Shown one piece after another: positions 1-10,252 of a stretch of 64,000 nucleotides of DNA. The notes beneath the pieces are model-generated. The model did not search any database, was not told the DNA's origin, and was given only the letters and a program-made list of their open reading frames with translations. This stretch comes from Erwinia pyri. GTDB taxonomy: Bacteria > Pseudomonadota > Gammaproteobacteria > Enterobacterales > Enterobacteriaceae. The DNA lies in the NCBI RefSeq assembly GCF_030758455.1, contig NZ_CP132353.1, positions 992,001-1,056,000 of the forward strand, written 5' to 3'. Each line of letters starts with the position of its first letter. The stretch's first letter is position 1. Position numbers and translations under genes: made by a program.

Positions 1-100
1 TTCTGACCGTGTTGCCAAGTACAACCAGCTGATCCGTATTGAAGAAGCGCTGGGAAGCCGTGCGCCTTTCAACGGTCTGAAAGAAGTTAAAGGTCAGTAA
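1..100 (+). CDS. eno: Enolase, C-terminal fragment (5' end outside window)
   Basis: Codons from base 2 to the TAA at 98-100 give the last 32 residues of enolase, ending in NGLKEVKGQ. Enterobacterial enolases share this tail ([17 protein letters not shown] and so on). Enolase is a cytoplasmic glycolytic enzyme that converts 2-phosphoglycerate to phosphoenolpyruvate; it is also a component of the RNA degradosome in E. coli. Only the C-terminal helix is visible, so the call rests on the match to this conserved tail and on the position upstream of queE, as in other enterobacteria. Confidence 0.93.
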   Translation, partial: SDRVAKYNQLIRIEEALGSRAPFNGLKEVKGQ

Positions 101-150
101 TGATCTGACTTCCCGGCCCGCTAAGGGCTGAGGAATTTCAGCTGAAAGCG

Positions 151-184
151 AGTCAGGCCCGGTTCTCCGGGCCTGACTTTTTTT
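151..184 (+). terminator. Rho-independent terminator of eno
   Basis: A perfect 12-bp stem (AGTCAGGCCCGG / CCGGGCCTGACT) with a TTCT loop is followed by a run of seven T. It lies 50 bases after the eno stop codon. Confidence 0.95.
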
Positions 185-469
185 ATGCCTTTTCACTTTA
201 CCAGCCACCAGCCGACCCTGAGGTCAGACAGGGCGCTAAACGCATTCAGACTCCTTTCACTGGCATCATTTCAGTATGAGTTTTAGCCAGGGTTTATCTG
301 AAAAAATAGGCAGCTCGTCAGGCGTAATGCAATTATTACCCTTTATAATCATCTGTTTGTGTAAAGCCTGGCAGGATACAGATTGGTCTGATTTGCGTTA
401 AGAAGGGCGAAATGTCGGGTAAATATATGTAAATTTGCCGTAACTAATTGTCATCAGGGCCAGATTAAA
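185..469. other. Intergenic region eno - acyltransferase
   Basis: No open frame with coding character was seen. The last third is AT-rich and should carry the acyltransferase promoter, but no clear -35/-10 pair stands out. Confidence 0.5.
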
Positions 470-2356
470 ATGAAATACAGGGCAGATGTGGATGGATTGC
501 GTGCGCTGGCGGTGCTGCCGGTAATCGCCTATCACATGGGGATGGGCGGTATTCCGGGTGGGTTCACCGGCGTAGATATCTTCTTCGTGATCTCGGGCTA
601 CCTTATTTGCGGCATTATTTACAATGGTGCTATCAGTAACTCCTTCTCCTATCTGGAATTTTACAAACGCCGCTGTCTGCGCATTTTGCCACCGCTGTTT
701 GTGGTACTGCTGAGCACGCTGGCCTTTGGCTACTATCACCTTCTTCCGGCGCAGTTCAGCGACCTGAGCGACAGTACGCTGGCTACCTTGCTCTTCTCAT
801 CCAATATCTTCTTCTGGAAAACCACCGGTTATTTTGCCGGACCGGCGGAGCTGAAGCCGCTGCTGCATACCTGGTCGCTGGCGGTTGAGGAGCAGTTCTA
901 TATTATCTTCCCGGTGATACTGCTTTTCGTGGTGCGCTTTTTCCGCCAGCGTGCCACTCAGGTGATGCTGCTGATTATCGCCGTTTCCCTGCTGTTAAGC
1001 ATTTACGCCGTCACGCGTAAACCCACCTTCACTTTCTATATGCTGCCAACCCGGGCCTGGGAGCTGGCATTAGGCGGGGTTATCGCCGTCGCGGGGCTGG
1101 AAGCGAAGATGAGTAAAGTCCCGCAGGGGATCAAACACCTGATGAGCCTGGCGGGTCTGGCGCTGATCCTCTTTGGCTTTCTCTGGCTGGACACCAGTAA
1201 ACCCTTCCCGGCCTGGAATGCGCTCTGGCCCTGCCTTGGCAGCTTTCTGATTATCCTGGCGGGCCAGCAGGCGGCGGTTTCGCGCGTGCTGGCATTAAAG
1301 CCGATCGTTTATATCGGCATGATCTCCTACTGCCTTTATCTGTGGCACTGGCCGATTATCGTTTACAGCCGGATGTTCTTTAATTTCGCTCCCGGTATCC
1401 GCGAAGCGGTGATTATCGGCCTGACCTTTGGCCTGGCGATCGCTTCCCGCTACCTGATTGAGATCCCGTTCCGCTATAAGCTGGCTGTTATCAACTCAGG
1501 CAGGATTGTCACCGCCTCAGTGGTGGGACTGGTAGTGCTGGCATCCGGTGCGCTCTACAAGGGACATGTTGCTAACAACGCCGGGCAGTTCTCTGCTGAA
1601 GCGCTGGCTCTGGCCAGCTATTCTCAGTACAAAGAGATGCCGGAATTTACCTATCAGTACCGGCTGGGGCGCTGCTTTGTCGACGGCAAGAGCCAGGAAG
1701 ATAAGCCTTACGATCGCGATTACTGCCTGAAGACCTCCGCTTCCGCAAAAAATTATCTGCTGATAGGGGACAGCCATGCTGCCCATCTCTGGCGCGCGCT
1801 GAGCCTGGCGGCAGGGCAGGGGGTAAACGTGATTCAGGCAACCTCTGCCGGCTGTAAGCCTCTCTACCAGCAGGCGCTGCGTAATCCCTGCAGCGATCTG
1901 GTGGATTACCTCTACAGCTCATGGATCCCGCAGCATAAAATCGACGGCATCATTATCTCTGCCCGCTGGGCGCCGGAAGATATCGCTCCGCTTAAGGCGA
2001 CGCTGAAGCATCTGAAAGGCGTGTCGGATAATGTGATTGTGATGGGGCCGACCATTGAGTATTCAGAAGCGCTGCCGGACCTGCTGGCTTATCAGACCGA
2101 TGGCCGCAAAGATCTGGTCGCCGCCTCCATCGACCACAGCATCAAAGCCACGGACCGCGCGATGAAACAGGCGATGCAGGATGTCACAACCCGCTATATC
2201 TCGGTCTATTCGATTATCTGTCCGGGCGATGTCTGCCGCGGGCTGGCGTCCGACGGGCATCCCATCTCAAATGACTACGGGCACTTCACCTTAAGCGGCG
2301 CAAAGGATGTGGCGAACCAGGCCATAGTTGAAATGCATCAGGACAAGTTTATGTAA
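470..2356 (+). CDS. OafA/YrhL-type acyltransferase with SGNH domain
   Basis: A 628-residue inner-membrane protein. Residues 1-340 form an Acyltransferase_3 domain of about ten membrane segments, opening with the signature RADVDGLRALAVLPV and the catalytic-type His in AYHMG. Residues 380-625 look like a periplasmic SGNH hydrolase domain, with GDSH near residue 433 and a C-terminal Asp/His segment (SDGHPISNDYGHF, about 590-605). The two-domain layout and length match OafA/OatA-like O-acetyltransferases, which move acetyl groups across the membrane onto surface polysaccharide or peptidoglycan. The acceptor cannot be told from sequence. The gene stands alone between eno and a divergently transcribed harpin-like gene, so it is probably monocistronic. 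Confidence 0.85.
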   Translation: MKYRADVDGLRALAVLPVIAYHMGMGGIPGGFTGVDIFFVISGYLICGIIYNGAISNSFSYLEFYKRRCLRILPPLFVVLLSTLAFGYYHLLPAQFSDLSDSTLATLLFSSNIFFWKTTGYFAGPAELKPLLHTWSLAVEEQFYIIFPVILLFVVRFFRQRATQVMLLIIAVSLLLSIYAVTRKPTFTFYMLPTRAWELALGGVIAVAGLEAKMSKVPQGIKHLMSLAGLALILFGFLWLDTSKPFPAWNALWPCLGSFLIILAGQQAAVSRVLALKPIVYIGMISYCLYLWHWPIIVYSRMFFNFAPGIREAVIIGLTFGLAIASRYLIEIPFRYKLAVINSGRIVTASVVGLVVLASGALYKGHVANNAGQFSAEALALASYSQYKEMPEFTYQYRLGRCFVDGKSQEDKPYDRDYCLKTSASAKNYLLIGDSHAAHLWRALSLAAGQGVNVIQATSAGCKPLYQQALRNPCSDLVDYLYSSWIPQHKIDGIIISARWAPEDIAPLKATLKHLKGVSDNVIVMGPTIEYSEALPDLLAYQTDGRKDLVAASIDHSIKATDRAMKQAMQDVTTRYISVYSIICPGDVCRGLASDGHPISNDYGHFTLSGAKDVANQAIVEMHQDKFM

Positions 2357-2460
2357 GGCGGGTACCGCTGCCTGCTGGACGCGCCCGGCAGCGGTATTCT
2401 TATCCAGTTCAGAGCGGTTACGCCGCCGATACCGGCAGCGGATTTTTACTGAACGGGCGC

Positions 2461-3549
2461 TCAGCCTTTAAGCTCAACCTTGAGGTTTTTCGAACTGCTG
2501 CCTAAGGTGCTGGCATCGTCAGAGGGGATCACATATCCCTTATCTGCCGCTACATGCTGGCGATAGTAATCAACCACGGCGGGATCCTGCTGATTGGCTG
2601 TGGTGCTTTTCTTCAGGCCGTAGACGTTGCCGTCTGCGTCTCTTGCCTTAATGCTCTCCGGCGCGTTGCTCACCAGGTCCTCCAGCGTGCCGGAAACGCG
2701 GCCATCCCCCTTCGCGGGTCCGATGGTCATCGCGGCATTATTTCCCTCAATGTAGCTGACATCGTAGAACGTCTGGCCGCTGCCGCCGTCAAACTTCACC
2801 TCGCCCAGCGTCACATTGGCGCCATCGCCCTGGCTGCTGCGGAAGTTACCAGACCAGTTAGGATCAAATTTCTGCGTTTTTGTTTCGCCCGGCTGCAGGG
2901 TGAGATCGTCCGGTTTGGCGCTGCCATCGGCATTTGGCGTGAAGGAAATCGTCATCGGCTTATCGCCTTTGTTCTCAAACGTCAGGCTGTTCTGGCTGGG
3001 GTCAATATCGGTATCACTACTGACCGCACTGGCGCTGCTGCTGGCGGCGGCCGACGCCACAGCAGGGGAGGAATGGGTTGTGCCGCTCTCCGGCATTGCC
3101 ATTGGCGTCGCAGGTGATGAGGTGGCTGCCGCCGTTATCGCTGGCGCTGCTGAGGCCGAAGGGGGCTGTTCTGCCGCTAAATTGTTCCCGGCAGAAGGAG
3201 CCGCGCCCTGACCTGGTGCAGGGGAGGAGGCGTTACCGCTCTCGCCGCCGTGCGCTTTGTTGATTTGCTGGGCCAGCGTATCAATGGCAGAGAGCGCATT
3301 TTGCAACAGCTTGCCCAGCGTCTGCAAAAACTGCCTGAAAGAGGAGCTATCCGTGCTGCTGGCGGCCTGTTTTGAGCCGGAAAGCTCCGGCAGATCACTG
3401 GTAGCAGGGGAGCCAAAACTGATGCTGTGGCCGCCGCCGGTTTGCTGGCTGGAGAGGCTCTCTGGCTGAGTTTTCAGTAAGGAATTCAAGCCGCTGTCGC
3501 TTAAATCCTGGATAAGGCGATTCACTCCACTGCCGACCTGCATATTCAT
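2461..3549 (-). CDS. Harpin-like type III secreted protein, HrpL regulon
   Basis: The product has 362 residues and no cysteine, starting MNMQVGSG at the ATG at 3549, which follows GGGGAA four bases upstream. It is rich in Ser, Ala, Gly and Gln. The N-terminal third is Gln/Ser-rich with amphipathic helices (FRQFLQTLGKLLQNALSAI), the middle is a Ser/Ala/Pro linker (about 110-185), and the last 175 residues form a separate beta-rich Asn/Asp/Gly domain resembling thaumatin-like or secreted fungal antigen folds. Lack of Cys, a low-complexity linker and a helical N-terminus are typical of harpins and harpin-like helper proteins (HrpN, HrpW). A perfect hrp box lies 30 bases upstream. Which harpin family it belongs to is not settled; I do not see the pectate-lyase domain of HrpW. 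An upstream in-frame start at 3615 is rejected because it lies on the far side of the box. Confidence 0.7.
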   Translation of the reverse strand: MNMQVGSGVNRLIQDLSDSGLNSLLKTQPESLSSQQTGGGHSISFGSPATSDLPELSGSKQAASSTDSSSFRQFLQTLGKLLQNALSAIDTLAQQINKAHGGESGNASSPAPGQGAAPSAGNNLAAEQPPSASAAPAITAAATSSPATPMAMPESGTTHSSPAVASAAASSSASAVSSDTDIDPSQNSLTFENKGDKPMTISFTPNADGSAKPDDLTLQPGETKTQKFDPNWSGNFRSSQGDGANVTLGEVKFDGGSGQTFYDVSYIEGNNAAMTIGPAKGDGRVSGTLEDLVSNAPESIKARDADGNVYGLKKSTTANQQDPAVVDYYRQHVAADKGYVIPSDDASTLGSSSKNLKVELKG

Positions 3550-3579
3550 GGGCGTTCCCCGGGAAAAGGCGATGAACGT

Positions 3580-3607
3580 TGAGTGGCCTGAAAAGCTGCC
3601 TGGTTCC
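3580..3607 (-). promoter_or_regulatory. hrp box (HrpL-dependent promoter)
   Basis: The minus strand reads GGAACC-N15-CCACTCA, an exact match to the HrpL consensus GGAACC-N15/16-CCACNNA. It ends 30 bases before the start of the harpin-like gene, and it also sits within the upstream region of divergent queE. Confidence 0.88.
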
Positions 3608-3685
3608 CGGCACAAAGCGATTTGGCTAACCCGCGCCGATCTGCCATACTCTGCGCCCTTAAATTCACTACCAGTCGAGATGGCA

Positions 3686-4357
3686 ATGCAGTACCCGATT
3701 AATGAAATGTTCCAGACGTTGCAGGGCGAAGGGTTTTATACCGGCGTTCCGGCAATTTTTATCCGCCTGCAGGGATGCCCGGTGGGCTGCAGCTGGTGTG
3801 ATACCAAACACACCTGGGATAAGCTGGCCGATCGGGAAACCTCGCTGGGCGATATCCTGCTGAAAACGGTGGAAACCGACGCCTGGGGTGCGGCAGATGC
3901 GGCTGCGCTGTTGGCGGTGATTGCTGACCATGGCTGGACGGCTCGTCACGTGGTGATCACCGGGGGAGAGCCTTGCATTCATGATTTGACGCCGCTCACC
4001 AGCACTCTGCAGAAGCACGGCTTCAGTTGCCAGATCGAAACCAGCGGCACCCATGAGGTGCAGTGCAGTGCGGAGACCTGGGTGACCGTCTCGCCAAAAG
4101 TGAATATGCGCGGCGGCTATGATGTACTGAATCAGGCGTTGGTGCGTGCCGATGAGGTCAAGCATCCGGTGGCGCGCCAGCGTGATGTGGAAGCGCTGCA
4201 GGCGCTGCTGGCTACGCTGAACGATGACAAACAGCGGATTATCGCCCTGCAGCCGATCAGCCAGAAAGAGGATGCCACTAAACTGTGCATCGAAACCTGT
4301 ATCCGGCACAACTGGCGTCTCTCGATGCAGACCCATAAATATCTGAATATTGCCTGA
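3686..4357 (+). CDS. queE: 7-carboxy-7-deazaguanine synthase QueE
   Basis: A radical SAM enzyme that rearranges 6-carboxytetrahydropterin to 7-carboxy-7-deazaguanine in queuosine biosynthesis. The 223-residue product begins MQYPINEMFQTLQGEGF, as in E. coli QueE (223 aa). The cluster motif CPVGCSWC is at residues 31-38, followed by DTKHTW; VVITGGEPC is the GGE SAM-binding motif, and the end is SMQTHKYLNIA. The frame is open upstream to 3548, but the conserved N-terminus fixes the start at 3686, just after an alternative ATG at 3680. It acts after QueD, encoded 0.9 kb downstream on the other strand. Confidence 0.96.
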   Translation: MQYPINEMFQTLQGEGFYTGVPAIFIRLQGCPVGCSWCDTKHTWDKLADRETSLGDILLKTVETDAWGAADAAALLAVIADHGWTARHVVITGGEPCIHDLTPLTSTLQKHGFSCQIETSGTHEVQCSAETWVTVSPKVNMRGGYDVLNQALVRADEVKHPVARQRDVEALQALLATLNDDKQRIIALQPISQKEDATKLCIETCIRHNWRLSMQTHKYLNIA

Positions 4358-4522
4358 CGTTCAGCGGCTCTGGCGCAAAGGCCTTTGCGCTGCGGCCCGC
4401 TCGCTGCCGCGCTGAATATTGAACCCTGGCGAAGAGAGTTTCGCCCGGGCTGCTTCCCTGCTGGCTTTTACGCGCCTGACCACAATTGCTTGCGTTATTG
4501 ATTCCCCGTACAGACTTTGCCG

Positions 4523-5134
4523 TTACTCTGGTTTTGGCGCTTTAGCCTTCCAGGCTTCATAAGCCGATTTGATCTCGGTTTTGGCGGCGGCTGCATCTTC
4601 AAAGCCGCTCAGCTCGACTTTTTTGCGGCCAGCAGGAAGCTGTTTATAGACGCGGAAGAAAGCCTCAAGCCGCTCTTTTTCCAGCTTCGGCAGATCGTTA
4701 ATCGACTGGATTTCATCATAAGTCGGGTCGATTTTGCTGGCAGGAACCGCAACAATCTTGTCGTCGGACTCACCGCCATCAATCATCTTCAGCACGCCAA
4801 TTGGGCGCAGCTTGATCAATGTACCCGGTGCCATGGGCGCGCGGGTGTAAAAAATAACGTCTAACGGATCGTTATCCCCACCCAGTGATTGCGTCAGCGA
4901 GCCATAGTTGGCCGGATAGGCAACAGGCATTGACTGAAAGCGGTCAGCGACAATAAAGCCAGTCTTAGCATCAGTTTCATATTTGATGATGCCGCCAGCG
5001 GGGATTTCGGTCAGGGCATAAAATTCATCAGGGTTATTATCAGGCTGAGGGAAATCCAGAATATTCATGGCGGTAGCCTGAGCAGAGGCGACGACAAGTA
5101 CGGCAACGGCAGAAAATTTAGTCAACGAGTTCAT
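4523..5134 (-). CDS. Exported family I inorganic pyrophosphatase
   Basis: The 203-residue product begins with a signal peptide (MNSLTKFSAVAVLVVASAQATA) and continues as a soluble family I pyrophosphatase: DNDPLDVIFYTR carries the acidic metal ligands, followed by KLRPIGVLKMIDGGESDDKIVAV and KKVELSGFEDAAAAKTEI. It hydrolyses pyrophosphate to two phosphates. The cytoplasmic enterobacterial Ppa (175 aa) has no leader, so this is a separate periplasmic-type paralogue. It stands alone on the minus strand between queE and queD. Function is secure from the family; export is inferred from the leader. Confidence 0.88.
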   Translation of the reverse strand: MNSLTKFSAVAVLVVASAQATAMNILDFPQPDNNPDEFYALTEIPAGGIIKYETDAKTGFIVADRFQSMPVAYPANYGSLTQSLGGDNDPLDVIFYTRAPMAPGTLIKLRPIGVLKMIDGGESDDKIVAVPASKIDPTYDEIQSINDLPKLEKERLEAFFRVYKQLPAGRKKVELSGFEDAAAAKTEIKSAYEAWKAKAPKPE

Positions 5135-5243
5135 TGTTGATTCTCTTGATCTTTAATGAAGGAGCCAACAACGTAGTGAAGGGGGATGACAGTAGGATGA
5201 CAGTGGGGAAGGGCGAACCGGCCTGAGCCGATCCGCAGAGGTA

Positions 5244-5603
5244 TTAACCTTTATAGACGCAGCCAGCGGTGCAGGTCTCTTTGATCATTACGGCGCTGAG
5301 ATCGGCGAGCTTTGGCTTCATCTGATCCCAGATCCATTTCGCCAGCACTTCGCTGGTGGGATTTTCAAGGCCGGGGATATCGTTCAGATAGTAGTGATCC
5401 AGCCGATCGTAAACCGGCATAAAAGCCGCCTTCAGTTCGGCAAAATCGATGATCCAGCCGGTATGCGCATCCACTTCGCCAGTAATTTCGAGCCGCACCA
5501 GAAAGGAGTGCCCATGCAGGCGGCCACATTTGTGCCCTTCCGGCACGTTAGGCAGATGGTGAGCCGCCTCGAATTGGAAATCTTTAAACAGCGTGGTAGC
5601 CAT
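5244..5603 (-). CDS. queD: 6-carboxytetrahydropterin synthase QueD
   Basis: The 119-residue product starts [18 protein letters not shown]. QueD converts dihydroneopterin triphosphate to 6-carboxy-5,6,7,8-tetrahydropterin, the substrate of QueE. Zinc-binding His16, His30 and His32 ([11 protein letters not shown]) and catalytic Cys26 are all present, and the C-terminus CTAGCVYKG matches the family. The frame extends 44 codons upstream, but the family N-terminus places the start at 5603. It is divergent from cysJ, as in E. coli. Confidence 0.95.
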   Translation of the reverse strand: MATTLFKDFQFEAAHHLPNVPEGHKCGRLHGHSFLVRLEITGEVDAHTGWIIDFAELKAAFMPVYDRLDHYYLNDIPGLENPTSEVLAKWIWDQMKPKLADLSAVMIKETCTAGCVYKG

Positions 5604-5737
5604 AAACGTTCTCTGTTGCTGGGAAAAACCGGCGGATTTTACCTGAAAACGCCTTTTTTCGCACCCGTTTCCTGGCCGGTTGTTGATTTTAAGCAGTGCT
5701 TCAAATCCGCCAAAGATTAATAGTTTGTTTATCAACC

Positions 5738-5828
5738 GGTTAGCTAACCTGTTTTGCCACTATCTCTTACCCCTAAAACCGTTTAGTCGTTTTGGTTATT
5801 TATTATTACCAACCCTTATTTAAGGGTT
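5738..5828 (+). promoter_or_regulatory. cysJ upstream control region with two palindromes
   Basis: The 300-base gap between queD and cysJ contains a 12-bp perfect palindrome GGTTAGCTAACC (5738-5749) and an inverted repeat AACCCTTA-TT-TAAGGGTT (5811-5828), with AT-rich TTATTATTACC just before it. The cysJIH promoter of enterics is activated by CysB, and this AT-rich stretch is a plausible site. CysB sites are too loose to assign by eye. The first palindrome may instead serve queD. Confidence 0.45.
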
Positions 5829-5905
5829 ATTATGCTTGTCGTTACCCTACTCCTATCTTGCTGTCTTTACGGCCCGGACCACCCGATACTGGAACCTTCA
5901 ACGCA

Positions 5906-7711
5906 ATGACGACTCAGGCACCTCCAAGCTCTCTGCTTCCGCTGAATCCGGAACAACTCGCCCGTTTGCAGGCGGCCACCGGGGATTTCTCGACCACGCA
6001 GCTGGCGTGGCTCTCTGGCTATTTCTGGGGCATGGTCAACCAGACGCCTGGTGCGGCAGCCCTCTCTGCGCCAGCCCCGGTGGAGGCTACTACTATTACC
6101 CTGCTTTCCGCCTCTCAGACCGGTAACGCCCGTCGCGTGGCAGAGCAGCTGCGTGACGATCTGCTGGCAGCGAAGCTGAGCGTTAACCTGGTTAACGCAG
6201 GTGATTACAAGTTCAAGCAGATAGCGCAGGAAAAACTGCTGGTGGTTGTCGCCTCTACCCAGGGTGAAGGCGATCCGCCGGAAGAGGCCGTCGCGCTGCA
6301 CAAATTCCTGATGTCGAAGAAGGCGCCGAAGCTGGACGGTACCGCGTTTGCCGTGTTCGGCCTGGGCGATACCTCTTATGAATTCTTCAGCAAGGCGGGG
6401 AAAGATTTCGACGGCAAGCTGGCGGAGTTGGGCGGTGAGCGGCTGTTGGATCGTGTGGATGCTGACGTTGAGTATGCCGCTGACGCAGAGAAATGGCGTA
6501 AGCAGATTGTTGAAATCCTCAAGGCGCGAGCGCCAGGCCAGTCACCTGCGGCGGCTGCGGTTAGCGCCACCGGTACGGTGAACGAAGTCTTCAGCAGCCC
6601 CTACACTAAAGAGGAGCCGCTGACCGCCACTCTGGCCGTGAATCAGAAAATTACCGGACGTAACTCCGATAAAGACGTTCGCCATATTGAGATTGATCTC
6701 GGCGATTCAGGCCTGCGCTACCAGCCGGGTGATGCGCTGGGCGTCTGGTTTGAGAACGACCCCGCTCTGGTGCAGGAGCTGGTTGAGCTGTTGTGGCTGA
6801 AAGGCGATGAGAGCGTTACGGTTAACGGGCAGACGCTGCCACTGGCCGAGGCGCTGCAAAAGCATTTTGAGCTGACGGTGAATACGCCGCAGATCGTTGA
6901 GCAGTACGGCAAGCTGTGCCGGGATGAAACGCTGCTGGGGCTGATTAATGAAAAACCACGGCTTCAGCACTACGCGCAGAACACGCCAATTGTGGATATG
7001 GTCCGTCAGGCACCCGTCGAGCTGACGGCCGATCAGCTGACTGGCCTGCTGCGTCCGCTGACGCCACGCCTTTACTCTATCGCCTCGTCGCAGGCTGAGA
7101 GCGAGAGCGAAGTGCATATCACCGTGGGTGCTGTGCGTTATGAAATTGACGGGCGTGTTCGTGCAGGCGGCGCTTCCAGCTTCCTGGCCGATCGTCTGGA
7201 AGAGGATGGCGATCTGCGCATCTTTATCGAACATAACGACAACTTCCGTCTGCCGGCTGACCCGGAAGCGCCGGTCATTATGATCGGGCCAGGCACCGGT
7301 ATTGCACCGTTCCGCGCCTTTATGCAGCAGCGTGATAATGAGGGCGCCGCAGGCAAAAACTGGCTCTTCTTTGGCAACCCGCACTTTACGGAAGATTTCC
7401 TCTATCAGGTAGAGTGGCAGCGCTACGTGAAGGATGGGCTGCTGACGAATATCGATCTCGCCTGGTCCCGCGACCAGCAGCAGAAAGTCTATGTACAGGA
7501 TAAAATCCGCGCTAAGGGTGCCGAAGTGTGGCGCTGGATCGAGCAGGGCGCGCATATCTACGTCTGCGGTGACGCAAACCGGATGGCGAAGGATGTGGAG
7601 CAGGCGTTGCTGGAAGTGATAGCCGGGCACGGCGGCATGGATCTTGAGACCGCCGATGAATTTTTAAGTGAGCTGCGCATTGAGCGCCGTTATCAGCGAG
7701 ACGTTTACTAA
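5906..7711 (+). CDS. cysJ: Sulfite reductase (NADPH) flavoprotein alpha subunit
   Basis: The 601-residue product starts [18 protein letters not shown]. It passes electrons from NADPH through FAD and FMN to CysI. Domains in order: FMN-binding flavodoxin ([17 protein letters not shown]), the connecting FAD domain ([19 protein letters not shown]) and the NADP domain ([18 protein letters not shown]), ending [11 protein letters not shown]. coli CysJ has 599 residues. The stop overlaps the cysI start (TAATG), so the two are translationally coupled. Confidence 0.97.
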   Translation: MTTQAPPSSLLPLNPEQLARLQAATGDFSTTQLAWLSGYFWGMVNQTPGAAALSAPAPVEATTITLLSASQTGNARRVAEQLRDDLLAAKLSVNLVNAGDYKFKQIAQEKLLVVVASTQGEGDPPEEAVALHKFLMSKKAPKLDGTAFAVFGLGDTSYEFFSKAGKDFDGKLAELGGERLLDRVDADVEYAADAEKWRKQIVEILKARAPGQSPAAAAVSATGTVNEVFSSPYTKEEPLTATLAVNQKITGRNSDKDVRHIEIDLGDSGLRYQPGDALGVWFENDPALVQELVELLWLKGDESVTVNGQTLPLAEALQKHFELTVNTPQIVEQYGKLCRDETLLGLINEKPRLQHYAQNTPIVDMVRQAPVELTADQLTGLLRPLTPRLYSIASSQAESESEVHITVGAVRYEIDGRVRAGGASSFLADRLEEDGDLRIFIEHNDNFRLPADPEAPVIMIGPGTGIAPFRAFMQQRDNEGAAGKNWLFFGNPHFTEDFLYQVEWQRYVKDGLLTNIDLAWSRDQQQKVYVQDKIRAKGAEVWRWIEQGAHIYVCGDANRMAKDVEQALLEVIAGHGGMDLETADEFLSELRIERRYQRDVY

Positions 7712-9426
7712 TGACTAATGAAAAACATCCTGGCCCGCTGGTGGTTGAAGGCAAACTCACCGACGCAGAGCGCCTGAAGAAAGAGAGTAATTATCTGCGC
7801 GGTACCATCGCCGAAGATCTGCAAAACGGTCTGACCGGCGGCTTTACCGGCGACAACTTTTTGCTGATCCGCTTTCACGGCATGTATCAGCAGGATGACC
7901 GCGATATTCGTGCCGAGCGCGCCGAGCAGAAGCTGGAGCCGCGTCATGCCATGATGCTGCGCTGCCGTCTGCCGGGCGGTATCATCACGCCGAAACAGTG
8001 GCTGGGTATCGATAAGTTTGCTGAGAACAATACGATTTACGGCAGCATTCGTCTGACCAACCGCCAGACTTTCCAGTTTCACGGCATTCTGAAAGGCAAC
8101 GTGAAGCCTGCGCACCAGATGCTGAGCGAAGTAGGGCTGGATGCGCTGGCAACCGCCAACGACGTAAACCGCAACGTGCTGTGCAGCTCGAATCCGGTTG
8201 AGTCTGAGCTGCATCAGGAAGCCTACGAGTGGGCGAAAAAGCTCTCTGAGCACCTGCTGCCGCAGACGCGTGCTTACGCCGAGATCTGGCTGGATCAGGA
8301 GAAAGTCGCCACCACGGATAAAGAGCCGATTCTGGGCGAAACCTATCTGCCGCGTAAATTTAAAACCACCGTGGTGGTGCCGCCGCATAACGACGTGGAT
8401 CTGCACGCGAACGATCTTAACTTCGTCGCCATTGCTGAAAACGGCAAGCTGATTGGCTTTAACCTGCTGGTGGGCGGTGGCTTGTCTATCGACCACGGTA
8501 ACAAAGCGACCTATGCGCGTACCGCCAGCGAGTTTGGCTTCCTGCCGCTGGAGAAAACGCTGGCGGTAGCGGAAGCGGTGGTGACCACCCAGCGCGACTG
8601 GGGCAACCGTACCGACCGTAAAAATGCCAAAACCAAATATACGCTTGAGCGTGTAGGCGTTGAGACGTTTAAGGCGGAAGTTGAGCGTCGTGCAGAGATC
8701 AAGTTTGAGCCGATCCGCCCTTATGAGTTTACCACCCGTGGCGATCGTATCGGCTGGGTGAAGGGGATTGATGATAAGTGGCACCTGACGCTGTTTATTG
8801 AAAATGGCCGCCTGCTGGACTATCCGGGTCGTCCGCTGAAAACCGGCATCGCAGAGATTGCGAAAATTCACCAGGGCGATTTCCGCCTCACCGCCAACCA
8901 GAATCTGATTGTGGCGGGCGTGCCGGAAGCGGAGAAGCCGAAAATTGAGGCGCTGGCCCGCAGCCACGGCTTGATGGAAAGCGTCACTGCCCAGCGTGAA
9001 AATTCTATGGCCTGCGTGTCGTTCCCAACCTGCCCGCTGGCAATGGCGGAAGCCGAACGTTTCCTGCCAGATTTTGTCACCCGCGTGGAGGAGCTGATGA
9101 GTTCGCACGGCGTGGGCAATGAGCACATTGTGCTGCGCGTGACCGGCTGTCCGAATGGCTGTGGTCGGGCGCTGCTGGCGGAGATAGGGCTGGTGGGCAA
9201 GGCGCCGGGGCGCTATAACCTGCATCTGGGCGGGAACCGCATCGGGACGCGCATCCCGCGTATGTACCGTGAAAACATCACCGAAGATGAAATTTTGTCT
9301 ACCCTTGATGCATTACTGGGTCGCTGGTCAAAAGAGCGCGAAGCTGATGAAGGCTTTGGCGATTTCACTATTCGCGCAGGCGTGGTGAAACCGGTTGTCG
9401 ATCCGGCCCGCGATTTTTGGGCATAA
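7711..9426 (+). CDS. cysI: Sulfite reductase hemoprotein beta subunit
   Basis: The 571-residue product reduces sulfite to sulfide with six electrons at a coupled siroheme / 4Fe-4S centre. The cluster ligands are visible as CVSFPTC and TGCPNGC near the C-terminal third, and the Arg/Lys-rich sulfite pocket motif [12 protein letters not shown] is present. It is the second gene of cysJIH, one base overlapping cysJ and 12 bases before cysH. The siroheme it needs is made by CysG, encoded 2.7 kb downstream. Confidence 0.97.
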   Translation: MTNEKHPGPLVVEGKLTDAERLKKESNYLRGTIAEDLQNGLTGGFTGDNFLLIRFHGMYQQDDRDIRAERAEQKLEPRHAMMLRCRLPGGIITPKQWLGIDKFAENNTIYGSIRLTNRQTFQFHGILKGNVKPAHQMLSEVGLDALATANDVNRNVLCSSNPVESELHQEAYEWAKKLSEHLLPQTRAYAEIWLDQEKVATTDKEPILGETYLPRKFKTTVVVPPHNDVDLHANDLNFVAIAENGKLIGFNLLVGGGLSIDHGNKATYARTASEFGFLPLEKTLAVAEAVVTTQRDWGNRTDRKNAKTKYTLERVGVETFKAEVERRAEIKFEPIRPYEFTTRGDRIGWVKGIDDKWHLTLFIENGRLLDYPGRPLKTGIAEIAKIHQGDFRLTANQNLIVAGVPEAEKPKIEALARSHGLMESVTAQRENSMACVSFPTCPLAMAEAERFLPDFVTRVEELMSSHGVGNEHIVLRVTGCPNGCGRALLAEIGLVGKAPGRYNLHLGGNRIGTRIPRMYRENITEDEILSTLDALLGRWSKEREADEGFGDFTIRAGVVKPVVDPARDFWA

Positions 9427-9438
9427 CGGAGGCGTGAT

Positions 9439-10170
9439 ATGTCTGTACTCGATCTCTCGGCACTGAACGAATTACCTAAAGTTGAGCGCGTGATGGCGCT
9501 GGCGGAAGTGAACAGCAAACTGGATAAGCTCTCTGCTCAGGAGCGCGTGCTCTGGGCGCTGGAGAATCTGCCCGGCGAAGCGGTGCTCTCTTCCAGCTTC
9601 GGCATTCAGGCTGCGGTCAGTCTGCATCTGGTGAATCAGGTGAAGCCGGGCATTCCGGTGATCCTGACCGATACCGGTTATCTGTTCCCGGAAACCTATC
9701 AGTTTATCGATCGGTTGACGGAGAAGCTGGACCTCAACCTGAAGGTGTTCCGTGCAGAGCAAAGCGCGGCATGGCAGGAGGCGAGGTACGGCAAGCTGTG
9801 GGAGCAGGGCGTTGAAGGGATTGAACGCTACAACGAGATCAATAAAGTTGCGCCAATGAACCGGGCGCTGGCAGAGTTAAACGGGCAGACCTGGTTTGCC
9901 GGTCTGCGTCGCGATCAGTCCAGCAGTCGTGCACATCTGCCGGTGCTGGCTATCCAGCGTGGCGTCTTTAAGGTGCTGCCGATCATCGACTGGGATAACC
10001 GTCAGGTGCATCAGTATCTGCAAGAGAACGATTTGGGATATCACCCGCTGTGGGATCAGGGCTATCTTTCGGTGGGCGATACGCACACCACCCGTAAATG
10101 GGAGCCAGGAATGGCGGAAGAGGAAACCCGTTTCTTCGGCCTGAAGCGCGAGTGCGGGCTGCACGAGTAG
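9439..10170 (+). CDS. cysH: Phosphoadenosine phosphosulfate (PAPS) reductase
   Basis: A 243-residue thioredoxin-dependent enzyme that reduces PAPS to sulfite. It carries the PP-loop-like [15 protein letters not shown], the substrate loop [14 protein letters not shown] and the catalytic tail KRECGLHE with its single redox Cys. It lacks the CC pairs of 4Fe-4S APS reductases, so it is the PAPS-specific type. Last gene of cysJIH; an RBS (GGAGG) precedes the ATG and a terminator follows 25 bases after the stop. Confidence 0.97.
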   Translation: MSVLDLSALNELPKVERVMALAEVNSKLDKLSAQERVLWALENLPGEAVLSSSFGIQAAVSLHLVNQVKPGIPVILTDTGYLFPETYQFIDRLTEKLDLNLKVFRAEQSAAWQEARYGKLWEQGVEGIERYNEINKVAPMNRALAELNGQTWFAGLRRDQSSSRAHLPVLAIQRGVFKVLPIIDWDNRQVHQYLQENDLGYHPLWDQGYLSVGDTHTTRKWEPGMAEEETRFFGLKRECGLHE

Positions 10171-10194
10171 CATGTAGCCGGACTGAAAGCGATA

Positions 10195-10228
10195 AAGCTC
10201 ATGGGGTGACCCGTGGGCTTTTTTTTTG
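10195..10228 (+). terminator. Rho-independent terminator of cysJIH
   Basis: An 11-bp stem with two G-T pairs (AAGCTCATGGG / CCCGTGGGCTT) and a GTGA loop runs into nine T. Confidence 0.9.
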
Positions 10229-10252
10229 CTGGTAACGCCGGAGTCATATTCA

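Noticed and set aside
7708..9225. A 505-codon open frame antisense to cysI, and similar long antisense frames opposite cysJ, cysN (14410-15603) and mutS (30103-31488)
   Set aside because: Shadows of GC-rich genes: the sense strand encodes complete conserved enzymes, and the antisense products are His/Arg/Gln-rich with no family resemblance.
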